Positions 55,742 to 63,358 of a stretch of DNA of 64,000 nucleotides are shown piece by piece. Where the stretch lies: assembly GCF_900172275.1 (NCBI RefSeq), contig NZ_FWFT01000002.1, forward strand, positions 682,001 through 746,000. Reading direction: 5' to 3'. Position 1 is the first letter of the stretch; each line of letters opens with the position of its first letter. The notes below the pieces were generated by a model. That model was not told where the DNA came from and searched no databases. It was given only the letters and a program-made list of their open reading frames with translations. This DNA is from Pseudooctadecabacter jejudonensis. Lineage in GTDB: Bacteria > Pseudomonadota > Alphaproteobacteria > Rhodobacterales > Rhodobacteraceae. Made by a program: the position numbers and the translations under genes.

Positions 55742-56839
55742 TTAGAACTCGAAGGACAGCTCAACAGTTGTACCGCGCTGGTAGTCCTGTGCGCCGATTT
55801 CGTCTTCTTCGGAGTCGTCGTCATCTTCAGCGAAGGAAACGAGGAGCATCGCGCCGGAACCGAGGTCGTACTCACCACCAACATAGTAGTCGTCGCCGTC
55901 ATCGGAGAGACCAGCGTAGACGACCAGGCCGGAACCTACGTCATAGGAACCGTCGATGGACCAGTCGGACTCTTCGTCGGTGGCAACGGTGACAGCGATT
56001 GGGCCGTCTTCGTATGCGATCGCCAGATCCCAGTCATCGTCCTGATCGGAGTTCGTGGCGTAGCCAGCGTCGATCGTCACAGGGCCGAATGGGTAGGATA
56101 CGGAGACACCAATGGAGTCGTCGCCATCGGATTCAGCATATGCCAGACGAACGTCTGCGCCGCCGAAGGATGTACCAACGGAGATACCGAAGACTTCGTC
56201 TTCGTTAAAGTCGCCGTTGTCACCGGAAACGCCTGGGATCAGGTCTTCGTCTGTGTAAGCACCAGCAGGAACGCCAGCGGCTTCCTGGTAGGCCAGAACA
56301 ACGTTGAAGTTGCCGAAGTCGCCGGACAGACCAACGGACAGCTGGTCGAGGTCGCTGTCGCTTACGTCACCAACGCGAGTACCGGCATTGTTTGCCAGAA
56401 CGTAGGAAACCTGTGCTTCGATGCCACCGAAGGTGACTTCGCCGCGCAGGGCTTCTTCGCCGTCAGCTTCGGAGAAGTCGTCGTTGGCCATTGGACCAGC
56501 AGCAATCCAGACGTTCTGAGCAGCGAAGTTGGTGTCGCCGTAGAACAGGCCTGCCATGTCGTTGGACAAGGACAGCTCGTAGTCGGTGCCGTTTTCGTTG
56601 TTGCCGTCTGCCAGATCGATGAAGTCGATGGATGCAGCAGCTGTCAGGCCGTTGTCGAGCTCAGCAGCGAAGCCGATGGTCACGTTCAGGTCAGAGAAGA
56701 AGCCGTCGTTGTCGCCGATTTCGTCGTCGTTATAGCCCAGGGTTGCGTCACCGGAGAAGGTAACACCCAGGTGGCCCTCTGCGGAAGCGGCGCCAGCAAA
56801 AGCGACGATCGCTGCAGAAGAAAGAAGGATGCGTTTCAT
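55742..56839 (-). CDS. Outer-membrane porin
   Basis: A 365-residue outer-membrane channel protein of the Rhodobacter-type porin family. The signal peptide is residues 1-20 (ending GAASA), followed by EGHLGVTFSGDATLGYND, the usual first strand. The barrel strands alternate throughout and the protein ends in Phe (VELSFEF), the sorting signal for the Bam complex. Loops are extremely rich in Asp and Glu, giving a strongly acidic, probably cation-selective pore. The start is ATG 56839, with GAGGAA upstream; a 16-base perfect palindrome lies 18 bases before it. Confidence 0.93.
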   Translation of the reverse strand: MKRILLSSAAIVAFAGAASAEGHLGVTFSGDATLGYNDDEIGDNDGFFSDLNVTIGFAAELDNGLTAAASIDFIDLADGNNENGTDYELSLSNDMAGLFYGDTNFAAQNVWIAAGPMANDDFSEADGEEALRGEVTFGGIEAQVSYVLANNAGTRVGDVSDSDLDQLSVGLSGDFGNFNVVLAYQEAAGVPAGAYTDEDLIPGVSGDNGDFNEDEVFGISVGTSFGGADVRLAYAESDGDDSIGVSVSYPFGPVTIDAGYATNSDQDDDWDLAIAYEDGPIAVTVATDEESDWSIDGSYDVGSGLVVYAGLSDDGDDYYVGGEYDLGSGAMLLVSFAEDDDDSEEDEIGAQDYQRGTTVELSFEF

Positions 56840-56856
56840 GTTGATTCCTCGTGTTT

Positions 56857-56872
56857 GCATTCTCGAGAATGC
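56857..56872. promoter_or_regulatory. Perfect 16-base palindrome upstream of the porin gene
   Basis: GCATTCTCGAGAATGC is its own reverse complement. It ends 17 bases upstream of the porin ATG, in what is probably the 5' untranslated region or core promoter. It could be a regulator site, or a hairpin in the leader. Confidence 0.6.
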
Positions 56873-57071
56873 CAGTTGAACTAGCATTGGCACTGTCTTT
56901 GCGCGCAATGGGGTGCACACTCAAGGAAATTGGCCCGCGTTTTTGGACCCGCGTCAAAAATGATGCAGTCGTGCCACACAATGTTTTTCAACAAACGGCC
57001 CCTGACAGTCATGCGATAACGGCCTATGTCAGGGTGAAATATAAAACACGACGCATTTTCAGGAGGTTGCC

Positions 57072-57728
57072 ATGTCTTTGGCCGAGATCACCGACCGTAT
57101 CCACAAAGCCTGCGCCGCTGCAGGCCGTGACGCCGAAAGCGTTCAGTTGATTGCGGTGTCAAAGGTGCAGCCCAACGAACGGGTTGAGGCGGTTTTGAAG
57201 GAAGGCCATCGCATCTTTGGGGAGAATCGCGTGCAAGAGGCGGCGGGGAAATGGCCGGATTTTCGCACAGCTTATGATGGGATTGATCTGCATCTCATCG
57301 GCCCTTTGCAAACCAACAAAGCCCGACAGGCGATGGAGCTGGCACAGTCTATCCATACGTTGGACCGTCCCAAGCTGGCCAAGACCCTCGCGCGGCTCGC
57401 CCAGGAAACGGGGTCCTGTCCTGACTTGTATATTCAGGTGAACACAGGGGAAGAAGGCCAGAAGGCTGGTGTTTTGCCGGCTCAGGCGGATGCCTTTGTC
57501 AAAGAAGCGCGGGCGATGGATCTTCCTGTCAAAGGTCTGATGTGCATTCCGCCTGTTGATGAAGAGCCGTCGTTGCATTTTGCCTTGTTGGCCAAAGTTG
57601 CCGAACGCAATGGCCTGACCGGTCTGTCCATGGGGATGTCCGGTGATTTTGAACGCGCGATTGCCTTGGGGGCCACCCATGTCCGGGTGGGGTCTGCGAT
57701 TTTTGGGGAACGCACCACGGCGGGTTAA
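57072..57728 (+). CDS. YggS-type pyridoxal-phosphate homeostasis protein
   Basis: A 218-residue PLP-binding protein of the YggS/PLPBP family, which manages free vitamin B6 and has no clear enzymatic activity. The fold is an alanine-racemase-like TIM barrel. LIAVSKVQP carries the PLP lysine, FGENRVQEA follows, and HLIGPLQTNKARQA, MGMSGDFERAI and GATHVRVGSAIFGER bind the phosphate. AGGAGG precedes the ATG. Its stop overlaps by 4 bases that of the convergent L,D-transpeptidase-like gene. Confidence 0.94.
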   Translation: MSLAEITDRIHKACAAAGRDAESVQLIAVSKVQPNERVEAVLKEGHRIFGENRVQEAAGKWPDFRTAYDGIDLHLIGPLQTNKARQAMELAQSIHTLDRPKLAKTLARLAQETGSCPDLYIQVNTGEEGQKAGVLPAQADAFVKEARAMDLPVKGLMCIPPVDEEPSLHFALLAKVAERNGLTGLSMGMSGDFERAIALGATHVRVGSAIFGERTTAG

Positions 57729-58219
57729 ACGACCACCAGACGGGTTTCGTGGCGAATGCGCGGGGCGATCCATGCCAGATCACGCGGTCGCAAGCCAATG
57801 CACCCTTCGGTCGGGTGACCTTGTTTGCGCCAGCGGTGAATGAATATCGCCGACCCGCGTCCTTTGACAGCGTAGGGCCAGTTCCAATCGGTGAGGATCA
57901 CCAGATCATAAAGCGGGTCCGCACGGCGCAAAACCTCGTGTGAGTGTGGATAGGGCGCGCGGACCATCATGTTGTAGTCTTCGTGCGTGGGATCATCCGA
58001 CCACAGATCCCCCCGTTTGATGGGCAGCGCCCAATCCACAGGCGCTGGTATCCTGTCAGGCCGATACAGCATTCCGACCAAGCGGTGTGTGCCGCGGGGC
58101 GTGGCGCCGTCGCCTTCGCGCTTGCGGTTCGTGATGCCGCCTTTGCCGACAGAGCATGGAAAGTGGCGGCCCATAAACCGAAGGCCCGTGGGCGTTACGA
58201 CGAGATCTGTTGGTTTCAT
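57725..58219 (-). CDS. L,D-transpeptidase (YkuD) family protein
   Basis: A 164-residue YkuD-domain protein. The conserved parts are GRHFPCSVGKGGIT, EGDGATPRGTHRL, and the catalytic segment with FIHRW (His128) and HPTEGCIGLRPRDLAW (His135, Cys140). The canonical motif is SHGC; here TEGC stands before the Ile, as in one proteobacterial subgroup. No signal peptide is seen in this start, so the export route is unclear. The start is ATG 58219; an earlier start at 58270 would add Pro/Ala-rich residues. It would modify peptidoglycan cross-links or act as a carboxypeptidase. Confidence 0.78.
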   Translation of the reverse strand: MKPTDLVVTPTGLRFMGRHFPCSVGKGGITNRKREGDGATPRGTHRLVGMLYRPDRIPAPVDWALPIKRGDLWSDDPTHEDYNMMVRAPYPHSHEVLRRADPLYDLVILTDWNWPYAVKGRGSAIFIHRWRKQGHPTEGCIGLRPRDLAWIAPRIRHETRLVVV

Positions 58220-58318
58220 GGGCACATGATCAGCAAATCCCGCAGGGCGGGGCAAGCGGTTTGCGGGCATTGTCGTGTCGCCGGGCTGCGTCTACGGTGC
58301 GCGCAAAGGACGGGACTT

Positions 58319-59164
58319 ATGCCCACCATTGTTCTCTTTACGACCCTTCTGGCCGCCATATTGCATGCCAGCTGGAACGCCTTGGCCAAGGGGGCGGCAG
58401 ACAAACACCTCAGTATGGCGGGCGTGATCATTGGGCATTTGCCATATGCCGCCTTGGGGCTGTTGTTCGTGCCCATGCCTGATTTGGCGTGCTGGCCCTA
58501 TTTGATTGGCAGTCTTGTCATGCACTTTGGCTATCAGGTGTTTTTGCTGAACGCCTACCGCATTGGCGACCTTACGCAGGTCTATCCTGTTGCGCGGGGC
58601 ATCGCGCCGCTGATCGTAGCGGCCGTGTCGGTGACGGTGCTGGGCGTTGCTTTGGTGGGGTTGGAACTGGCGGCGATTGCTTTGATCGCGGCGGGACTGT
58701 TGTCGCTGGGCCTTGTGCGCGGACATGCGGGCGGGCGGAATACAAAGGCCGCGATGTTGGCAGCGGTCACGGGATGCTTCATTGCGGGCTATTCGCTGAT
58801 CGATGGATTGGGCGCGCGGGTGTCGGGCACAGCCATCGGATTTTATGGCTGGTCAGCCATCGGCAACGCGATTGTCTTCGCGATCTTTTTGCGCCTGCGC
58901 CATCCGGGCGTGATCAGCCGCCTTTGGCCCGAGGGACGGTTTGTGTTGATCGTCGGCGGGGCTGCATCCTATGCCGCCTATGCCTTGGTGGTCTGGGGGT
59001 TCATGCAAGCGCCCATCGCACTGGTGACGGCCCTGCGCGAAACATCGATCATCTTTGCGCTGTTTATTGGCGTGGTTTTTATGAAGGAACGGCTGGACCT
59101 GATGAAGGTCGCGGCCACCTTTGCCACCATCACAGGCGCCATTCTGCTGCGGTTTGCGCGCTAG
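58319..59164 (+). CDS. EamA/DMT superfamily transporter
   Basis: A 281-residue inner-membrane protein with ten predicted helices in two repeats of five, the drug/metabolite transporter layout. HASWNALAKGAADKH near the N terminus and ALRETSIIFALFIGVVFMKERLD near the C terminus are characteristic of EamA domains. The start is ATG 58319, with AAAGGA about 9 bases upstream. Its stop overlaps that of the convergent ribA by 4 bases (CTAG). The exported substrate is unknown. Confidence 0.9.
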   Translation: MPTIVLFTTLLAAILHASWNALAKGAADKHLSMAGVIIGHLPYAALGLLFVPMPDLACWPYLIGSLVMHFGYQVFLLNAYRIGDLTQVYPVARGIAPLIVAAVSVTVLGVALVGLELAAIALIAAGLLSLGLVRGHAGGRNTKAAMLAAVTGCFIAGYSLIDGLGARVSGTAIGFYGWSAIGNAIVFAIFLRLRHPGVISRLWPEGRFVLIVGGAASYAAYALVVWGFMQAPIALVTALRETSIIFALFIGVVFMKERLDLMKVAATFATITGAILLRFAR

Positions 59165-60234
59165 AACAAATGGCCCGACTTGGCGGCTTTGGTGGCAATG
59201 TAGGAGGCGTTCAGCGGATTTTCCCCGACATGCAGTGGCACCCGTTCCACCACGGACAGCCCGCAGCCCTCAAGGCGGGCCACCTTGGCGGGGTTGTTCG
59301 TCAACAGGCGGACCTGTGAAAATCCCATCTGCCGCAGGATTTCGGCACCGATGCGAAAATCGCGTTCGTCGTCGTTGAACCCCAGACGGTGGTTGGCCTC
59401 AACCGTATCGAAGCCTTGGTCCTGCAACGAGTAAGCGCGCATCTTGTTGGCAAGGCCAATCCCGCGCCCTTCTTGGTTTAGGTACAGCAACACGCCTGAC
59501 CCTTCGGCCCCCATCTGCATCAGTGCTGCACGCAGCTGTGGGCCGCAGTCACATTTCAGGCTGCCCAGAACATCGCCGGTGAAACAGGCCGAGTGTAAAC
59601 GTGATAAGACAGGTTGCGACCGGTCGGGGTGGCCAATTTCCACGGCGTAATGTTCTTCGCCGCCATCGTCGGGGCGGAAAATATGGAGCCGTCCAGCCTC
59701 TGACACATCCATGGGCAGGCCCGCATGAACAACGCGGTGCAGGGGGCTGGTGTCGGATGTGATCGCGTCCTCAGGCAGGAAGGTCAGATTATTGTTCAGG
59801 GCAAAGGCGCGTGGGTTCGCGACCTCAATGGTCAACACAGCGGGTAGCAAATGCGCGGCCTTGGTCAGGGCGATTGCGGCACGGTGCGGGCCTGCGGGCC
59901 CGTCACGCAGGGTTTTCAACGGCCCCTTCATCGGGTGATTCAGATCCCCTGCCGGATCCGCAATGGACGCGACCCAGGTGCGGGTGGCGGATTTGGGAAG
60001 GGCAATGCGGGCGATATCCCCGTCGTAGGCTGTGGCCTTGATCGTCTGCGCCCGCCAGCTAGTGATCGCGATAACCGGATCGCTGCCTTCGCCGCGCAGC
60101 GCGTTGAAGCGGCTTTCGGTCAAAACCTCGATCGCGCAAAACACCAGACCGCTGGACAAAACCACCGGCACACCCATGCGCAAATCACCCCGCGCGCGGG
60201 AGATTCGTTCGGAGGTGTCAGGCGAAATTGACAT
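59161..60234 (-). CDS. ribA: GTP cyclohydrolase II
   Basis: Opens GTP to the first riboflavin precursor. The 357-residue protein has a C-terminal catalytic half: HSACFTGDVLGSLKCDCGPQL gives three zinc cysteines, LYLNQEGRGIGLANKMRAY the substrate loop. The N-terminal about 150 residues form an extra domain common in alphaproteobacterial RibA. The start is ATG 60234, with AAGG about 8 bases upstream; the longer open frame to 60663 would cross the divergent regulator gene. No FMN riboswitch is seen upstream. Confidence 0.9.
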   Translation of the reverse strand: MSISPDTSERISRARGDLRMGVPVVLSSGLVFCAIEVLTESRFNALRGEGSDPVIAITSWRAQTIKATAYDGDIARIALPKSATRTWVASIADPAGDLNHPMKGPLKTLRDGPAGPHRAAIALTKAAHLLPAVLTIEVANPRAFALNNNLTFLPEDAITSDTSPLHRVVHAGLPMDVSEAGRLHIFRPDDGGEEHYAVEIGHPDRSQPVLSRLHSACFTGDVLGSLKCDCGPQLRAALMQMGAEGSGVLLYLNQEGRGIGLANKMRAYSLQDQGFDTVEANHRLGFNDDERDFRIGAEILRQMGFSQVRLLTNNPAKVARLEGCGLSVVERVPLHVGENPLNASYIATKAAKSGHLF

Positions 60235-60388
60235 ATTTGACCTTGTTTGACCGCCTTCAGGTCGCGGTTTTCGTGAGAATTTGAAACATTTGCCCTCTGC
60301 GCGACACGTCGCCGTGAGGGAGGGCGTGTCTGTCTTGCCAGTTTTGATGCATCCGGCCATGTGTAATAGCAAGACGGAGGACGCGAAA

Positions 60389-61075
60389 ATGGCCCAATTA
60401 AAAAAGATTTTGCTTGTCGATGACGACGAAGACCTGCGCGAGGCGCTGGGAGAACAATTGCTGATGACGGAAGACTTCGACGTCTTCGAGGCCGGCAATG
60501 GGGCCGAAGCGATGACCAAGGCGAAGGAAGGCCTGTATGATCTGGTGATCCTCGATGTGGGCCTGCCCGACACCGACGGACGTGAGCTGTGCCGCTTGAT
60601 GCGCAAGCAGGGCGTGAAATGCCCGATCCTGATGCTGACGGGCCATGACGGCGACAGCGACACGATCCTTGGGCTTGATGCCGGTGCGAACGATTACGTC
60701 ACCAAACCCTTTAAGTTCCCTGTCCTGCTGGCCCGCATCCGCGCCCAGTTGCGCACCCATGAACAGTCGGAAGATGCTGTGTTCACCCTTGGGCCATACA
60801 CCTTCCAGCCTGCGCAAAAGATGCTGGTGACCGAGGAAGAGAAGAAAATTCGTCTAACCGAGAAAGAGACGAATATCCTGAAATTCCTGTACCGCGCGAC
60901 CGAAGGTGTGGTGGCCCGCGACGTGCTGCTGCATGAGGTTTGGGGCTACAATGCAGGGGTCACGACCCACACGCTTGAGACCCATATTTACCGTTTGCGA
61001 CAAAAAATTGAACCAGATCCCTCCAACGCGCGTTTGCTTGTTACAGAGAGCGGCGGTTACCGATTGGTGGCGTGA
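60389..61075 (+). CDS. OmpR/PhoB-type response regulator, CenR-like
   Basis: A 228-residue two-component regulator. The receiver domain (about 6-120) has the acidic pair DDDED, the phosphorylated Asp56 in LVILDVGLPD and the Lys in YVTKPF. The C-terminal winged helix contains HTLETHIYRLRQKIEPD. Sequence style near the N terminus (KKILLVDDDEDLREAL) resembles CenR, an essential regulator of cell envelope genes in Caulobacter. The histidine kinase is not in the window. GGAGG lies 8 bases before the ATG. The terminator follows at 61136. Confidence 0.86.
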   Translation: MAQLKKILLVDDDEDLREALGEQLLMTEDFDVFEAGNGAEAMTKAKEGLYDLVILDVGLPDTDGRELCRLMRKQGVKCPILMLTGHDGDSDTILGLDAGANDYVTKPFKFPVLLARIRAQLRTHEQSEDAVFTLGPYTFQPAQKMLVTEEEKKIRLTEKETNILKFLYRATEGVVARDVLLHEVWGYNAGVTTHTLETHIYRLRQKIEPDPSNARLLVTESGGYRLVA

Positions 61076-61135
61076 CGCGGATCTGAGAGTTTCCCTTGGT
61101 GACTGGGTTAAATCACCACCTCCCTGTTGGACTTG

Positions 61136-61162
61136 CCCCGGCCTTTTGGTCGGGGTTTTTTT
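61136..61162 (+). terminator. Intrinsic terminator after the response regulator
   Basis: CCCCGGCC (61136-61143) pairs with GGTCGGGG (61148-61155) around a 4-base loop, with one G-T pair, then seven T residues. Confidence 0.92.
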
Positions 61163-61192
61163 ATTTCGAATTTGCTGCGCAAATCCGACCCG

Positions 61193-61212
61193 CTGGGGGG
61201 CTAGCCCCCCAG
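61193..61212. repeat. Perfect 20-base GC-rich palindrome (REP-like)
   Basis: CTGGGGGGCTAGCCCCCCAG equals its own reverse complement and is followed by ACCCCCCAGAG. Similar G/C-run palindromes are scattered between genes in roseobacter genomes, so this looks like a dispersed repeat, or a second transcription stop between the response regulator and the aminotransferase genes. Confidence 0.6.
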
Positions 61213-61271
61213 ACCCCCCAGAGTTTATATGGTCAGATGAAGATGAGGCAGGATGCCCAAGGGAGGTGGCC

Positions 61272-62384
61272 ATGAAGATCGAACCGTTTGGTGTAGAGCA
61301 GTGGATGAACGCGTGGGAGACCAAGTGCGCGTATAACTTGGCCGAGACCTGTGTGGCGTCTTTGACTTTGGCAGAGCTGATGCAGATGGCGGGGGCCACG
61401 CAGCAAATGCCGTCAGATTTGGCCGCGATGCAGATGACCTATGGTGAGATCCGTGGGTCGACGGCGCTGCGCGGTCTGGTGGCCGCGATGTTTGAGGGGC
61501 AGGCGGCGGACAATGTGTTGATCACCCACGGCACCATCGGGGCAAATCACATGGTGTATCAGACCCTTGTGGGGCAAGGCGATCACGTGGTGGCGATCAC
61601 GCCAACCTATCAGCAGCACACCGCGATTCCGCGGTCTTTGGGCGCTGAGGTGAGCGAGGTTGCCTTGCGCGAGGAAGACGGCTGGTTGCCAGATTGGGAT
61701 GCGGTGGCCGCCGCAGTCACACCGGCGACCAAGGTGATTGCCTTGACGAATCCCAACAACCCGACGGGTGCCTTGATTGACCGTGCAGGGTTGGAACGGG
61801 TGGCCGAGATTGCGCGCGGCGTGGATGCTTGGGTGCTGTGCGATGAGGTGTATCGCGGCACGGAGCAGGGGGACCCTGTGCCGTCCATTGTGGATGTTTA
61901 CGACAAGGGCGTTTCAACGGGGTCCACGTCAAAAGCGTTTTCGCTGGCGGGGCTGCGGTTGGGCTGGATTGTGGGGCCTGAGCCGTTGTTGGACGACTGT
62001 GAGATCCACCGCGATTACACGACCATCAGCGTTGGCATGGTCGACGATTATTTCGCCACAATGGCCTTGGGTGCCAAGGACGCGGTTTTGGGCCGGTCGC
62101 GTGAGATAACGCGGGGCAATTTGGCGATACTGCGCGATTGGATCGCGGCAGAGCCAAAGGCGGATTTTGTCGAACCCAAGGCGGGCACCACGGCCTTTGT
62201 GAAGCTGGACGTGCCTATGACGTCCTATGACACCTGCGTGGCGTTGTTGAAGGACACGGGCGTGATGTTCACACCGGGATCGGCGCTGGGCGTGGAGGGC
62301 TACGTAAGAATCGGATTTGCATGTTACCCCGAAACCCTGAAAGAAGGGTTAAGCCGCGTATCAGACTGGCTTGCGCAGCAATAG
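61272..62384 (+). CDS. PLP-dependent aminotransferase, class I/II
   Basis: A 370-residue fold-type I aminotransferase. NPNNPTGA (about 160-167), the cofactor Asp191 in LCDEVYRG, and Lys221 in STSKAFSLAGLRLGW are the family's PLP contacts. GGGAGG lies 5 bases before the ATG at 61272; the longer upstream open frame crosses the terminator and is ignored. The amino donor and acceptor are not evident. xthA follows 23 bases downstream, so the two may share a transcript. Confidence 0.9.
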   Translation: MKIEPFGVEQWMNAWETKCAYNLAETCVASLTLAELMQMAGATQQMPSDLAAMQMTYGEIRGSTALRGLVAAMFEGQAADNVLITHGTIGANHMVYQTLVGQGDHVVAITPTYQQHTAIPRSLGAEVSEVALREEDGWLPDWDAVAAAVTPATKVIALTNPNNPTGALIDRAGLERVAEIARGVDAWVLCDEVYRGTEQGDPVPSIVDVYDKGVSTGSTSKAFSLAGLRLGWIVGPEPLLDDCEIHRDYTTISVGMVDDYFATMALGAKDAVLGRSREITRGNLAILRDWIAAEPKADFVEPKAGTTAFVKLDVPMTSYDTCVALLKDTGVMFTPGSALGVEGYVRIGFACYPETLKEGLSRVSDWLAQQ

Positions 62385-62407
62385 ATCATAAAAACAAGGG
62401 GCTTGGC

Positions 62408-63196
62408 ATGACCTTCACACTGGCGACATGGAACATCAATTCGGTGCGCTTGCGCGAAAATCTGGTGGCACGATTGATGACCGAAGAGGCGCCAGATGTG
62501 CTGTGCCTGCAGGAGTGTAAAAGCCCCGTCGACAAGATCCCGTTGGAGCAGTTTCAGACGCTGGGATACACCCACATGGTGGCCCGTGGGCAAAAGGGCT
62601 ACAACGGTGTCGCGATCCTGTCGAAGCTGCCGATTGAAGAGGCGGGCGCAGAGGATTTCGCATCCCTCGGCCATGCGCGCCACATCGCGGGGCGGTTGGA
62701 AAACGGGGTGACGGTTCACAACTTTTATGTGCCTGCGGGCGGCGACAAACCGGACCGTAAGGTGAACGAAAAGTTTGGCCAAAAACTTGATTACCTGACT
62801 GAAATGCGGGACTTTTTTCGCGCTGAGACGCCGAAAAAAGCGATCCTTGTGGGGGATCTGAATATCGCCCCGCGTGAGGACGATGTGTGGGATCACAAGA
62901 AGCTGTTGAAGGTCGTCAGCCATACGCCGATTGAGGTGGCGCATTTGACCGAGACGCAAGAGGCGGGCTGCTGGGTGGATGTGACCCGTCAGGACATCCC
63001 AGAGGGGCAATTGTACAGCTGGTGGTCCTATCGCAGCCCTGATTGGGACGGGGCCGACAAGGGGCGGCGGTTGGATCACGTTTGGGCCACGCCTGACATC
63101 TCAAATGCGGCCCATTCCAGCCGCGTTCTGCGGGATGTGCGGGGGTGGGAGCAGCCCAGCGATCATGCCCCCGTCTTTGCGACGTTTGACCTGTAA
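62408..63196 (+). CDS. xthA: Exodeoxyribonuclease III
   Basis: A 262-residue AP endonuclease/3'-exonuclease for DNA base repair. Conserved metal-binding and catalytic segments are ATWNINSVR (Asn), CLQECKS (Glu), GYNGVAIL, VGDLNIAP (Asp/Asn) and SDHAPV (Asp-His). Length is standard. The start is ATG 62408. A terminator with an unusual repeat in its loop follows at 63215-63269. Confidence 0.96.
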   Translation: MTFTLATWNINSVRLRENLVARLMTEEAPDVLCLQECKSPVDKIPLEQFQTLGYTHMVARGQKGYNGVAILSKLPIEEAGAEDFASLGHARHIAGRLENGVTVHNFYVPAGGDKPDRKVNEKFGQKLDYLTEMRDFFRAETPKKAILVGDLNIAPREDDVWDHKKLLKVVSHTPIEVAHLTETQEAGCWVDVTRQDIPEGQLYSWWSYRSPDWDGADKGRRLDHVWATPDISNAAHSSRVLRDVRGWEQPSDHAPVFATFDL

Positions 63197-63214
63197 AGGG
63201 GCAAAAACAGGGGG

Positions 63215-63269
63215 CTGGCACCCGTATGGCTTGCGTATGGCTCGCGTATGGCAGGGGTGCCAGTTTTTT
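63215..63269 (+). terminator. Terminator after xthA with a repeat-bearing loop
   Basis: CTGGCACCC (63215-63223) pairs with GGGTGCCAG (63255-63263), followed by six T residues. The 31-base loop holds three copies of GTATGGC. Confidence 0.72.
63224..63252. repeat. Three GTATGGC units at 11-base spacing
   Basis: GTATGGC occurs at 63224, 63235 and 63246, separated by TTGC and TCGC, inside the loop of the xthA terminator. The period is 11 bases. Confidence 0.9.
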
Positions 63270-63358
63270 GCAGATCGCCCTTCCCCCTTGGCCTTTGACG
63301 CGCGCCGCCCCATATAGGCGCACATGGCCCGACGGTTGTGGCCCAGACGGAGAATGCG

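Noticed and set aside
59161-60388. Search for an FMN riboswitch before ribA
   Set aside because: The divergent gap is only about 150 bases and no conserved FMN-box pattern is readable.
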